Assembly: GCF_013396335.1 (NCBI RefSeq)
Contig: NZ_JABWSY010000009.1
Coordinates: 186,001-250,000, forward strand
Origin: Bacillus sp. EB106-08-02-XG196
Lineage (GTDB): Bacteria; Bacillota; Bacilli; Bacillales; Cytobacillaceae
Direction: 5' to 3'
DNA length: 64,000 bases
The translations under genes and the position numbers were made by a program. The notes below the pieces were generated by a model. That model was not told where the DNA came from. It was given only the letters and a program-made list of their open reading frames with translations, and searched no databases. Below, one piece after another: positions 51,993-61,536 of this stretch (the first letter of the stretch is position 1; the number at the start of each line of letters is the position of its first letter).

Positions 51993-53681
51993 TTAAAACA
52001 AACCTAGCGCCTTGCCATTTTCGTCTACGTCCATATTTAAGGCTGCAGGTTTCTTTGGCAATCCTGGCATCGTCATAACTTCTCCAGTTAGAGCCACAAT
52101 AAACCCAGCTCCAATCGATGGTTTGAACTCTCTGACATTTACCGTAAAGTCTGTTGGTCTCCCTAGTTTCGTTGGGTCATCAGACAAGGAGTATTGAGAC
52201 TTAGCCATACAAATGGCTAAATTAGACCATCCGAATTTTTCATAATCCTCAAGCTGTTTTTTTGCTTTCGATGAGAATTCTACATCTTTTCCCCCATATA
52301 CCTTTTGGACAATGGTTCTTACTTTTGATTCGAGTGAATCAGATAAATCATATAATGGATGAAATTTATTTTCTTCTTTTTCGATTACCTCTAGAAGTGC
52401 CTCCGCAAGCTCAACTCCACCGGCACCGCCTTTTTCCCATACCTCTGTTAAGGCAACAGGGACAGTCTCCCGTTTACACCATTCCAGCAGTGTTTGAACT
52501 TCTAAATCGGTATCGGTAATGAATTTATTAATCGCTACAACCACTGGTAAGCCAAAGCTTTTAATTGTCTCGATATGTTTTTGCAGATTAGCAAAGCCCA
52601 AGGTTAACGATGCGATGTTTTCCTTTGCCAAATCAGATTTGGCTACCCCTCCATGCATTTTTAATGCCCGGATGGTTGCGACAATTACCACTGCTTCTGG
52701 CTTAATACCCGCACTTCTTGCTTTAATATGTAAAAACTTTTCCGCTCCTAAATCAGCTCCAAAACCGCCCTCTGTTATTACATAATCACCTAGCTTTGCA
52801 GCGGCACGGGTAGCAATCACACTATTACAGCCATGAGCAATATTCGCAAAAGGCCCGCCATGCACGAGTGCGGGTGTATGTTCGATGGTTTGTACGAGAT
52901 TCGGTTTCACCGCATCCTTTAGCAATAATGTCAGCGCACCTTCAACCCCAAGATCCCCAACCGTTACAGGTTCCTTTTTGTCATTATAGGCAACAACCAT
53001 TCGTGCTAATCGTAATTTTAAATCCTTCAAATCTGAAGCCAAACATAGAACGGCCATGATCTCAGAGGCAACAGTTATATCAAAGCCATCCTCACGAGGG
53101 ACTCCTTGAAGAGGTCCGCCGAGCCCAATAATGACCTTTCTCAATGCGCGATCATTTAAATCAACTGCACGTTTCCAGACGATGCGGCGCTGGTCAATTT
53201 TAAGCTCATTTCCTTGTTGAATATGATTGTCGAGTAATGCGGCCAGAGCATTATTTGCTGTAGTTATCGCATGCAAGTCACCAGTAAAATGCAAATTAAT
53301 TTCTTCCATCGGCAATACCTGTGAATAGCCGCCACCAGCTGCCCCACCTTTGATTCCCATTGTCGGTCCTAAAGAAGGCTCCCTAATCGCAATGATTGCT
53401 TTCTTGCCAATGCGCCCAAACGCGTCACCTAGACCAACTGTTACCGTAGATTTACCTTCACCTGCAGGTGTAGGATTGATGGAAGTAACAAGAATGATTT
53501 TCCCACTGTTATTTGATTCAATCTTCGAAAGTGCCTCATATGAAATTTTCGCTTTATATTTCCCAAAAAGCTCGAGGTCATCTTCCGTTAAACCAATTGT
53601 TTTGGCAATTTCCCCAATAGGTTTCATGGTTGATTCTTGTGCAATTTCAATGTCTGACTTAACTGATGTTTTCATTTGCAA
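51993..53681 (-). CDS. fhs: Formate-tetrahydrofolate ligase
   Basis: This 562-residue enzyme makes 10-formyl-THF from formate, THF and ATP, feeding purine synthesis. Walker A-like [14 protein letters not shown] (about 72-85) and the signatures [35 protein letters not shown] and [15 protein letters not shown] are intact. TTG at 53681 has GGGGG 7 bases before it; the ATG at 53675 is an alternative. The next gene is 51437-51973. B. subtilis itself has no fhs, so this is a lineage difference. Confidence 0.95.
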   Translation of the reverse strand: MQMKTSVKSDIEIAQESTMKPIGEIAKTIGLTEDDLELFGKYKAKISYEALSKIESNNSGKIILVTSINPTPAGEGKSTVTVGLGDAFGRIGKKAIIAIREPSLGPTMGIKGGAAGGGYSQVLPMEEINLHFTGDLHAITTANNALAALLDNHIQQGNELKIDQRRIVWKRAVDLNDRALRKVIIGLGGPLQGVPREDGFDITVASEIMAVLCLASDLKDLKLRLARMVVAYNDKKEPVTVGDLGVEGALTLLLKDAVKPNLVQTIEHTPALVHGGPFANIAHGCNSVIATRAAAKLGDYVITEGGFGADLGAEKFLHIKARSAGIKPEAVVIVATIRALKMHGGVAKSDLAKENIASLTLGFANLQKHIETIKSFGLPVVVAINKFITDTDLEVQTLLEWCKRETVPVALTEVWEKGGAGGVELAEALLEVIEKEENKFHPLYDLSDSLESKVRTIVQKVYGGKDVEFSSKAKKQLEDYEKFGWSNLAICMAKSQYSLSDDPTKLGRPTDFTVNVREFKPSIGAGFIVALTGEVMTMPGLPKKPAALNMDVDENGKALGLF

Positions 53682-53749
53682 AAATGATCCCCCGCATTCA
53701 CATAGAATTGTAAACCTCTTTTATTGTATCAAATCACTGATTTATTTCG

Positions 53750-53765
53750 TGTAATATTTTTCACA
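53750..53765. promoter_or_regulatory. Rex/Fnr-like palindrome between fhs and metA
   Basis: TGTAATATTTTTCACA (53750-53765) differs from TGTGAA-N4-TTCACA at two positions. It lies in the divergent fhs/metA region. The rest of 53682-53877 is A/T-rich with no riboswitch (no S-box) seen. Confidence 0.3.
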
Positions 53766-53877
53766 AGATATTATTCTTTTCTGAATTTAAGATAATGTTT
53801 ATAATGTTAATAACCGAATTTTAAAAATATACTATATACTTAACTTAACTTGAAAAGAAATAAAGGGGGAGTGCACC

Positions 53878-54786
53878 TTGCCTATTAACATTCCAAAGCT
53901 GCTGCCTGCGAAAGAAATCCTTGAACATGAGAATATCTTTGTCATGGACGACGAACGGGCAATACGTCAGGACATTCGGCCATTAAAACTACTTATATTA
54001 AATTTAATGCCCGAAAAAGAAAAGGCAGAGACGCAGCTCTTAAGGCTATTGGGAAACAGCCCGCTGCAGGTAAATGTAAAATTTTTAAAAACCAATTCCT
54101 ATGAATCTACAAACACGAGCAAACAACATCTTGAACAATTCTATACCACCTTTTCTGAAATCAAAAATCAAAAATATGATGGCATGATTATTACTGGTGC
54201 TCCTGTTGAGCTAATGGAGTTTGAGCAAGTAAAGTATTGGGAAGAACTTACCGAGATTATGGACTGGACCAAAACCAATGTCACCTCTACCCTTCATATT
54301 TGCTGGGGAGCACAGGCTGCACTCTTTTATCATTATGGGATTGATAAATTTGAACTATCTCGTAAATGTTCAGGAATCTATGAGCACCAAGTTTTCGAGC
54401 AAAATGATTTACTCCTGCGTGGTTTTGATGATCATTTTTATGCTCCTGTTTCCCGATATACAGATGTATCGATTGGAGAAATTCATGAGAAACCTGAACT
54501 TAAGCTGTTGGCTGCCTCGGAGTATGCTGGAGCCCTGCTTATTGCCTCCCATGACAGAAAACATGTGATGATAACAGGACACTTGGAGTATGAGTCTGAT
54601 TCCTTAGCTCAAGAATACAATCGGGATATTGAGAGAGGGCTGCAAATTCATATTCCGGAAAATTACTTTCCAAACAATGATCCTACGCAGCCGCCAATCA
54701 ATCGCTGGCGTTCTCATGGCCACTTGTTCTTCTCAAACTGGCTCAACTATTATGTCTATCAAGAAACACCATTTAATTGGGATTAA
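53878..54786 (+). CDS. metA: Homoserine O-acetyltransferase MetA
   Basis: This 302-residue enzyme, despite MetA-type ancestry, is expected to use acetyl-CoA: residue 111 is Glu in TGAPVEL (Gly at this place marks succinyl-CoA users). The active Cys is 142 in [11 protein letters not shown], and His and Glu of the triad lie in [11 protein letters not shown]. It makes the activated homoserine for methionine synthesis. The TTG start has AAAGGGGGAG about 8 bases before it. No S-box is seen, so its control is unknown. Confidence 0.93.
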   Translation: MPINIPKLLPAKEILEHENIFVMDDERAIRQDIRPLKLLILNLMPEKEKAETQLLRLLGNSPLQVNVKFLKTNSYESTNTSKQHLEQFYTTFSEIKNQKYDGMIITGAPVELMEFEQVKYWEELTEIMDWTKTNVTSTLHICWGAQAALFYHYGIDKFELSRKCSGIYEHQVFEQNDLLLRGFDDHFYAPVSRYTDVSIGEIHEKPELKLLAASEYAGALLIASHDRKHVMITGHLEYESDSLAQEYNRDIERGLQIHIPENYFPNNDPTQPPINRWRSHGHLFFSNWLNYYVYQETPFNWD

Positions 54787-54790
54787 GAAA

Positions 54791-54818
54791 AGAAGCATCG
54801 GGATAAACCGATGCTTCT
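54791..54818 (+). terminator. Terminator of metA
   Basis: AGAAGCATCGG pairs with CCGATGCTTCT, loop GATAAA, followed by TTTTTC. Confidence 0.9.
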
Positions 54819-54910
54819 TTTTCAATGTCTTTAAAGTATTATTTTTTATTTATTCTTCGTTTATTTTTATAAAATTATAGAAAGAATATCGAGCAAAGGG
54901 GGTAAACGTT

Positions 54911-55123
54911 GTGGAAACAGTCGTAGCACTGCATCGAAACCATGTTGGAGAGATTATCAGCTTTGTCACATCCGGAGGACGGATTATTTCCTATCAAAAA
55001 GCATTAATGGAAGCTGCAAACGGCGTCATCAAAGGCGTTCAAGCGATTGAGGATTATGATGGTAATCTTGTTCTAAGCCCCGAGCTGGAACCATCCTTTG
55101 ACCATTACCCTGATTTATTCTAA
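54911..55123 (+). CDS. DUF3892-family small protein
   Basis: This 70-residue protein starts METVVALHRNHVGEIISFVTSGGRIISYQKALMEAANGVIKGVQ and ends GNLVLSPELEPSFDHYPDLF. This resembles DUF3892, a small protein family common in Bacillaceae. The GTG start has GGGGG about 10 bases before it. It is monocistronic with its own terminator. Function unknown. Confidence 0.8.
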   Translation: METVVALHRNHVGEIISFVTSGGRIISYQKALMEAANGVIKGVQAIEDYDGNLVLSPELEPSFDHYPDLF

Positions 55124-55125
55124 AA

Positions 55126-55151
55126 AAGCACCTGGCGGCGGCCAGGTGCTT
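55126..55151. terminator. Hairpin between DUF3892 gene and mntR
   Basis: A perfect 11-bp stem AAGCACCTGGC/GCCAGGTGCTT with a GGCG loop lies between convergent genes. Confidence 0.85.
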
Positions 55152-55156
55152 TACGC

Positions 55157-55579
55157 TTATTCAGCTTCGTTTTGTTTTTGAATTTCTTTTAATGCCTCTA
55201 TTCTCGTTTCATCTTCTTGGAAAAATTGAACGAGGTCAACGATTCTTTCAATCGAATCCCAGCTTAAGTGGTGCTCGATTCCTTCGACATCATTATAGAT
55301 ATTTTCATCTTTCACTCCGATAATTTTTAAGAATTGTTCAAGTAAATCATGTCTAAATACAAGGCGTTTCCCAATCTTATTCCCTTTTGTGGTTAAACTG
55401 AAGCCTCTGTATTTTTCATAGACTAAATATTCATCTTTGTCGAGCTTTTGTACCATTTTTGTTACAGAGGAGGGATGAACAGATAGTGCCTCTGCAATAT
55501 CTGAAACACGGGCATACCCTTTTTCTTCAATTAACATATATATTTGTTCAATATAATCTTCCATACTAGGTGTTGGCAT
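55157..55579 (-). CDS. mntR: Manganese-responsive repressor MntR
   Basis: This 140-residue DtxR-family regulator represses Mn2+ uptake genes. All B. subtilis metal ligands are conserved in place: Asp8, Glu11, His77, Glu99, Glu102 and His103. The winged-helix domain (residues 10-70) has [22 protein letters not shown] as recognition part. Asp8 (not Met) marks it as Mn-type. Transcribed leftwards and convergent with the DUF3892 gene. No Mn transporter is nearby. Confidence 0.97.
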   Translation of the reverse strand: MPTPSMEDYIEQIYMLIEEKGYARVSDIAEALSVHPSSVTKMVQKLDKDEYLVYEKYRGFSLTTKGNKIGKRLVFRHDLLEQFLKIIGVKDENIYNDVEGIEHHLSWDSIERIVDLVQFFQEDETRIEALKEIQKQNEAE

Positions 55580-55648
55580 CCCGGACCTCCAAAAAAATTA
55601 CTCTTCTAAAAGTTTACTATAGAAAAAAAATAGTGACAAGTTGAATTA

Positions 55649-57829
55649 TCACTTTGTCACACTTTTAGCACTTGGTTCTTCAAATAAAAACTTGACCCTT
55701 TTCTCCTGTTCATCGAGAAAAAGCCTTGCATTAAAGGTTTTATCCTTATTCGTAAACCCTTCAATCAACTCTGTTTTCCCTTCCGTTAAGAGGAGTTTAA
55801 TATTCTTTTGGGTAATGTTTTTCCCGAGGATTTTTTTTGATATTGTGAAATTACACTGGTTTTTTTGATAGTTCGAACAACCATAAAAGTTTCCTTTATC
55901 AACCACTGAGCCATCACATTTTTTACAATTCCCCAGCTTCGTACTGCCTTTACCCTTTGTCATCTTCTTACTTGGAGTGAAATTTTCACGAACATCTTCT
56001 GAAAATATCCAATTTGCAGAATGTCCCACTCCAGAAGAAATCAGATGGTAGACCATTTTATTGGTTTGTTCCATGAAATTCTTTGGAGAAGCAGACCCCT
56101 CAGAGATTTCTTTTAATTTCTGCTCCCATTTTGCCGTCATTTCTGGGGAAGCCAGAATTTCCTCACCAATCGCTTCTATCAATATTCTTGCTTTTGAAGT
56201 TGCATAAACTAAGTTCTTGGTTACATCAATATATTTTCGGTCCTTCAACATCGTAATAATTCCAGCCCTTGTTGCCTCAGTACCAAGACCTTCTGTCTTA
56301 GATAATATTTTCTCCATTTCCTTGTCTTCGATATGCTTCCCGGCAGTCTTCATTAACGTGATTAACTGACCTTCAGTATAGCGTTTTGGCGGCTGTGTCT
56401 GGCTCTCTTTTACATCCACCTTCGTTGTACGGCCTTGTTCCCCTTTTGAAACTTTCGGCAGTGCCGGTTCATCCTCTTTTTCCTTTTGGTTGATTACCTT
56501 CCGCCAGCCTTCATCGATTTGGACCTTTCCCTTTGATTGAAATACTGCCCGTCCATCTACTAAAGTTGTCACTGTCGTATATTCAGCAATTGCTTTCGGA
56601 TAATGTGCTGCAATTAAACTTGTGACAATGAGGTCATATAGTTTCTTTTCATCTGGGTCTAATCTTTCAACATTTGGAACTTGTTCAGTAGGAATTATCG
56701 CATAGTGATCAGTAACTTTTTTTTCGTTTACATATCGTTTGTTATCCGCAATTGATTCCAATGGCAGTGGGAAGAATTTATCATACCCATTGATATGACT
56801 TAAATTAGTAAGTATTTCAGGGAATGTATTCGCTTCTTCTTTCGTTACATACCGCGAGTCAGAGCGGGGATAGGATACATTTCCTTTTTGATAGAGTTTT
56901 TGCAGCACATCCAGTGTCTTCTTCGGTGAAAATTTGTATCGTTTATTTGCTTCAGCCTGAAGAGCTGAGAGATTATAGAGTAACGGTGGAAAGAATTCTT
57001 TTCTTTCCGATATCACATCTGAAACTTCTGCAGGCTTTTCTCGGCAAAACGCCGCAACCTTCTCAGCCATTTCTTTTGTTTTTACGCGTGATTCTCCATC
57101 ATTCTGCCACTTACCTCTGTATTTCTTGCCATCGATGTTAAAATGGCCAATCACTTCCCAAAAGGGTTCAGACTTGAAATTTTCAATTTCTAATTCTCTT
57201 TTTACAATAAGTGCTAATGTTGGGGTCTGTACCCTGCCTACAGAAAACACATCTGAAAAGCCTTGTTTTTGCAGCAGTAGGCTATAGAGCCTTGATGCAT
57301 TCATTCCGACTACCCAATCTGCACAAGCCCGGGTGTACGCTTCAAAATATAAATTTCTTGTATAATCTTCGTCTAATAATTTATTAAACCCATCTCGAAT
57401 AGAGTTAGCTGTTAAAGAGGATATCCAAAGTCGTTTCATTGGCTTTTTACAGCCAGTAATTCGAAGTATATTACGGATAATCAATTCACCTTCACGCCCG
57501 GCATCACCCGCATGGATAATTTCTGTTACCGCAGGATTATTTACCAGCTTTTGAATAACTGAAAATTGTTTTACTTTATCCTTCGTTACTTCATATTGGA
57601 ACTGATTCGGAATCATCGGCAGATTATCCAAAGACCATTTCTTCCATCCCGGCTCATACGTTTCTGGATTCACAAGCTGACATAAATGCCCAATCGCCCA
57701 AGTGACATAGGCACCATTTGGAAAAGTCTCATTGGGAAAAACCTCAATAAAACCATTTTGTTTTTTATTTTTAAAAATAGAAGCCAGTGTTGAACCTTGA
57801 TCTGGCTTTTCAGCAATAATTAATTTCAT
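55649..57829 (-). CDS. topB: DNA topoisomerase III (TopB)
   Basis: This 726-residue type IA topoisomerase starts MKLIIAEKPDQGSTLASIF (TOPRIM domain; acidic site in HAGDAGREGELI). The active Tyr is in GNVSYPRSDSRYVT (about residue 312). A single C-terminal zinc finger is CKKCDGSVVDKGNFYGCSNYQKNQC (about 655-680). The ATG at 57829 has AAAGGAG 8 bases before it; the longer start at 57862 is rejected. It relaxes or decatenates single-stranded DNA regions. Confidence 0.95.
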   Translation of the reverse strand: MKLIIAEKPDQGSTLASIFKNKKQNGFIEVFPNETFPNGAYVTWAIGHLCQLVNPETYEPGWKKWSLDNLPMIPNQFQYEVTKDKVKQFSVIQKLVNNPAVTEIIHAGDAGREGELIIRNILRITGCKKPMKRLWISSLTANSIRDGFNKLLDEDYTRNLYFEAYTRACADWVVGMNASRLYSLLLQKQGFSDVFSVGRVQTPTLALIVKRELEIENFKSEPFWEVIGHFNIDGKKYRGKWQNDGESRVKTKEMAEKVAAFCREKPAEVSDVISERKEFFPPLLYNLSALQAEANKRYKFSPKKTLDVLQKLYQKGNVSYPRSDSRYVTKEEANTFPEILTNLSHINGYDKFFPLPLESIADNKRYVNEKKVTDHYAIIPTEQVPNVERLDPDEKKLYDLIVTSLIAAHYPKAIAEYTTVTTLVDGRAVFQSKGKVQIDEGWRKVINQKEKEDEPALPKVSKGEQGRTTKVDVKESQTQPPKRYTEGQLITLMKTAGKHIEDKEMEKILSKTEGLGTEATRAGIITMLKDRKYIDVTKNLVYATSKARILIEAIGEEILASPEMTAKWEQKLKEISEGSASPKNFMEQTNKMVYHLISSGVGHSANWIFSEDVRENFTPSKKMTKGKGSTKLGNCKKCDGSVVDKGNFYGCSNYQKNQCNFTISKKILGKNITQKNIKLLLTEGKTELIEGFTNKDKTFNARLFLDEQEKRVKFLFEEPSAKSVTK

Positions 57830-58002
57830 TACGATTGCTCCTTTTGATAAAGCATCCAGCATTCATTTTCCCACTTCATTTGTCTTTTTGTAAAGGATTA
57901 AAATATATCCAATAGTAGACCATTAGATTGATAAATTATTTAATTAAACTTTAATTGGTAGATTTTTCATATAATAAACAGTGGTACGTAAGAGGATTAA
58001 TA

Positions 58003-58047
58003 GTGTTGGAGAAAAATAGTGCGTGGCAATTTAATATGCAGAAATAA
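58003..58047 (+). CDS. Tiny open reading frame (14 residues) with its own terminator
   Basis: GTG at 58003 (or TTG at 58006) opens MLEKNSAWQFNMQK and a TAA stop. AGAGGA lies 6 bases before the GTG. TATAAT-like sequence at 57970-57975 may be a -10 element, and a strong hairpin follows at 58056-58090. Transcript, ribosome site and terminator are all present in about 120 bases. It is not recognised and may be a small peptide or part of an RNA. Confidence 0.35.
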   Translation: MLEKNSAWQFNMQK

Positions 58048-58055
58048 ACTTTCAT

Positions 58056-58090
58056 AGAGTCTGAGCACCATATTCTTGGACTCAGACTCT
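58056..58090. terminator. Terminator at the end of cydC and of the tiny rightward ORF
   Basis: A perfect 10-bp stem AGAGTCTGAG/CTCAGACTCT has a 15-base loop, is followed by ATTTTAT on the right, and on the left ends cydC transcription. Confidence 0.8.
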
Positions 58091-58093
58091 ATT

Positions 58094-59821
58094 TTATACT
58101 TTTTTAAACGGACAATCTAATTTATACAGGCGGCGATATCTCTCTTCATTTTCCAGCAACTGAGAGTGACTGCCTTCCATGGCTATTTTACCATTTTCTA
58201 GGAATAGGATACGATCCATTTTCTCTACCCCTATTAAATGGTGTGTCACCCAGATAATTGTTTTTCCCTTTAAGTTATCAAAAATCGTTCTTAACAGCTT
58301 AACCTCCGTAATGGGATCGAGACCTACCGTTGGTTCATCCAAAATAACCACAGGTGTTTTTTGCAGTAGAATACGAGCTAACGCAATCCTTTGGCGCTCT
58401 CCGCCTGAGAAGCGTTGGCCTGTTTCTTGCATATTTGTTTCGTATCCTTGCGGCAGCTCTCTTATCATTTCATCCAATTGAACCATTTTCGCAACTTCAT
58501 GGACCTCTACATCACTTGCTTCCGGATTACCAAGTCGAATATTGTTCAACACAGAAGTATTAAACAAATACGGTTTTTGGTTCAGTACACCCATAATTTT
58601 AGAAATAGAAGGTTCCCGTTTATGTGCATCTATACCATTAAGTTTCACCGCACCACTAACAGGAGCAAGTACACCTTTAATGAGTTTTAATAGCGTTGAT
58701 TTACCTGCGCCGCTCCGTCCAATAATAGCTATCCGCTCCCCTTGCTCTATCTTTAATATAAAATCATGCAACAGTAATTTATCTGAATAACCCAATGAAA
58801 CGTTATTTATTTCAATCAAAATCTGAGAATTGGAAATATCTATTGCTAGAGTTTCTTGCTTTGACTCACTATATATTTGAAGCGAATCTAGGCGTTTTAA
58901 CGATTCTTGATAGCTTGTTGTTTCACTAATTCCTTCTGCGATTGGTAAAAAGGATTCTAGCAGCGACAATAAAACAAGTGCAAAAGCTGCTATTAAAGTC
59001 GGAGGAATCTCACCACTCGCAGTTAAATCGCTTGCCCAATATATCGCAACAATTACGATGGAGCCAAGAATCAGTTGGTTCACAATATCACGGTAATTTA
59101 CGAATGATTGTTTTTGAGTTTCAACCTTAAGTAGTTTCTGCTCCTGTAGTTCGTACCTATGGATAAACGCTTTTGTATGACCGCTAAATATCCAGTCACT
59201 TATCCCAAAAACAGCTTCTGTAAACTGTTGGTAAAGCTGATTTCTACCATGTTTCAATTTTTCATTTTTACCTCTAACATAAAAAAATGAAACAAATGGA
59301 CCTACAAAAAGTATGAGGCCAATTAAGCAAGCTAGTAAAATAGCAAAGGGAACCGAGAAAAGACCAGCGCCTATGATAATCACACTATAGACTACTAATG
59401 AAGTAATAGCTGGGAACAATGTTTTTAAATAGAACTCCTGAAGGTGTTCAATATCATCTGCCAGAACTCCGAGAATATCCCCAGTGCGAAATCGCGAAGT
59501 AATAAACAAAGCTTGCGGCTCAATGATTTTATATAACCGAACACGCATCTGAGAAAGTATTTTCAGTACAAACTGATGACCGACAAGCCTTTCAAGATAA
59601 CTTAAAACGGCACGTCCAATTCCAAATGTTCGAACACCTACAATCGGGACATAGACCATTAAAATGGATTCAGGCATGGTTGCAGATTTCGAGATGAGAT
59701 ATCCAGATGTAAACATTAATGCCCCGCCGAACAGAATGGTTAGTGACCCCAAAAGAATAGAGAGAAAAAGTAAACCACGATATTGTTTCAAATATGGAAG
59801 AATCCATTTGTTTCTATTCAT
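58094..59821 (-). CDS. cydC: Cytochrome bd assembly ABC transporter subunit CydC
   Basis: This 575-residue half-transporter has six membrane helices (residues 15-300) and a C-terminal ATPase with IIGRSGAGKSTLLKLIKG (Walker A, about 366), the signature RFSGGERQRIALARILLQ and Walker B VVILDEPTVGLDP. CydC pairs with CydD to export thiols (Cys, glutathione-type) needed for haem insertion into cytochrome bd. The start overlaps the cydD stop (ATGA). It is the last gene of cydA-B-D-C in transcription order. Confidence 0.96.
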   Translation of the reverse strand: MNRNKWILPYLKQYRGLLFLSILLGSLTILFGGALMFTSGYLISKSATMPESILMVYVPIVGVRTFGIGRAVLSYLERLVGHQFVLKILSQMRVRLYKIIEPQALFITSRFRTGDILGVLADDIEHLQEFYLKTLFPAITSLVVYSVIIIGAGLFSVPFAILLACLIGLILFVGPFVSFFYVRGKNEKLKHGRNQLYQQFTEAVFGISDWIFSGHTKAFIHRYELQEQKLLKVETQKQSFVNYRDIVNQLILGSIVIVAIYWASDLTASGEIPPTLIAAFALVLLSLLESFLPIAEGISETTSYQESLKRLDSLQIYSESKQETLAIDISNSQILIEINNVSLGYSDKLLLHDFILKIEQGERIAIIGRSGAGKSTLLKLIKGVLAPVSGAVKLNGIDAHKREPSISKIMGVLNQKPYLFNTSVLNNIRLGNPEASDVEVHEVAKMVQLDEMIRELPQGYETNMQETGQRFSGGERQRIALARILLQKTPVVILDEPTVGLDPITEVKLLRTIFDNLKGKTIIWVTHHLIGVEKMDRILFLENGKIAMEGSHSQLLENEERYRRLYKLDCPFKKV

Positions 59822-61536
59822 AGATTTCCCTCCATTTTTGTTGAAACTAGCTGATAATAATAGCCACGCTTTGCAAGTAATTCATCATGTGTTCCAGTTT
59901 CAACTAACTCTCCTTGGTCAAGAACAAGGATTTGGTCCATGTCTAACATCCAATGGAGTCGATGTGTTGCAAAAAAAACGAGCTTACCTTCAAACAATTG
60001 AAGCATGGTTTCCTTTAGTTCTGCTTCTGTTTCAATATCGAGATGGGCTGTTGGTTCATCAAGCATGATGATCGGGGTATTTCCTAAGAATGATCGTGCG
60101 ATGGCAATACGTTGTTCCTGTCCGCCGCTAATCCTTCGTCCACCCTCACCAATTTGATTCTCTAACCCTTGTGGCAGCTCATCGACCATTGCTTTCAAGC
60201 CGGATTTCTCCGTCGCTGCTTCCACTTCTTCAAACGTTGCTTCAGGATGGTAAAATCGAATATTGTTCATTATAGTGTCGTGGAAAATATATGGCTGCTG
60301 TGGAATATATGTTATTTGCTTTTGCCAATCCCGCTGGCACAAGGAGGTTACCTTTTTACCACTGATTAGAAATTCTCCTCTTGAAGGGTTTAAAAATCCA
60401 CTTAACACATCAATCATGGTGGATTTCCCCGAACCACTGGCACCAACAATACCAATTCTTTTTGAACCCGATAGTGTAAATTTGATATCTCTTAATCCAG
60501 GTTTTTCGCCCTTACTATATTCGATACTCATTCCTGATACAGTAAGAGTGCTGGTAGATTCCCAGAGTGAAAGGGGTTCTTGTTTTGGCAGGCTGCTGTC
60601 AAGATCAAGTATTTCTTGAATTTTGTTACCAGCATTTTTACCATCAAGTGTCGCGTGATAATCTGCTCCCACCTCTCTTATCGGCAGGAAGTACTCTGGT
60701 GCCAGCATTAAAATGGTTAATGCCGAGTGCAGCTCCATACTCCCATTAATTAACCCTAATCCTAGGAATACAGCCACCGTTGCAATCGAAAGCATCGTAA
60801 AAAAGTCGAGTGCAAACGAGGATAAAAAAGCAATCCGTAATGCCGCGATTGTTGCTTTTCGATATTGTTCACTCACCCAGGCAATCTTTTCAATATGCTT
60901 CACACTCAAACCGAGATACTTAAGAGTTTCTAAACCTCTTAATGAATCAACAAAATGATTGGATAGTAATTGATAGGATTCATATTGGCTGAGTGCTTTA
61001 CCTATTGCAGCCTTACCAAGTAAAACCATAAAAATCATGACAATTGGAAAGGTCAGTACCAAGATGAGCCCCGAACGGGAATTTTCAAAGAAAATATAAA
61101 GGACAAGTATCCCTGGGATAAAAGCAGCATTCATAATCTTAGGAAAGTAAAGTTCCAAATAACGACGAAATTTCGTGATCCCTTCCATTACTAGTGTAAC
61201 GGTCTGTCCAGAACCTTCCTCTTGGGTAAATCGTGGGCCAAGTTGAAATACTTTTTCTAGTAAACGTTCACGGAAGTTCTTGCTCGTTTTCGCTGCAAAA
61301 TCGTAGGCGATATTCTTTTTCACAACAGTAGTAACCTGTCGAACTATAAGAGAAATAAAGAAAATCAATAAGTCTTTAATAACAGTTCGAAACAAATCTC
61401 CCCCAAATAGGGAGGAGATTGCTTCAGCTAAATAATAGGCTTGAGTAATTATGGCAGCAGCTTGAATTGCCGTTAATATGGCTAAGAGACTCAGTACAGT
61501 CTTAGCCCCTTGATAAGAAATCATTTTCCTGTCCAT
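59818..61536 (-). CDS. cydD: Cytochrome bd assembly ABC transporter subunit CydD
   Basis: This 572-residue half-transporter has an N-terminal six-helix domain (about 10-300) and an ATPase with IVGASGSGKSTMIDVLSG (Walker A, about 357), signature RRISGGQEQRIAIARSFLG and IIMLDEPTAHLD. The partner is CydC. The start overlaps the cydB stop by one base (TGATG), so cydB and cydD are coupled. Confidence 0.96.
   Translation of the reverse strand: MDRKMISYQGAKTVLSLLAILTAIQAAAIITQAYYLAEAISSLFGGDLFRTVIKDLLIFFISLIVRQVTTVVKKNIAYDFAAKTSKNFRERLLEKVFQLGPRFTQEEGSGQTVTLVMEGITKFRRYLELYFPKIMNAAFIPGILVLYIFFENSRSGLILVLTFPIVMIFMVLLGKAAIGKALSQYESYQLLSNHFVDSLRGLETLKYLGLSVKHIEKIAWVSEQYRKATIAALRIAFLSSFALDFFTMLSIATVAVFLGLGLINGSMELHSALTILMLAPEYFLPIREVGADYHATLDGKNAGNKIQEILDLDSSLPKQEPLSLWESTSTLTVSGMSIEYSKGEKPGLRDIKFTLSGSKRIGIVGASGSGKSTMIDVLSGFLNPSRGEFLISGKKVTSLCQRDWQKQITYIPQQPYIFHDTIMNNIRFYHPEATFEEVEAATEKSGLKAMVDELPQGLENQIGEGGRRISGGQEQRIAIARSFLGNTPIIMLDEPTAHLDIETEAELKETMLQLFEGKLVFFATHRLHWMLDMDQILVLDQGELVETGTHDELLAKRGYYYQLVSTKMEGNL

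Noticed and set aside
53682..53877. S-box (SAM) riboswitch or PurBox pair upstream of metA and fhs
   Set aside because: No S-box core is visible. One ATAACCGAATTTT resembles a PurBox, but there is no inverted partner 16-17 bases away.
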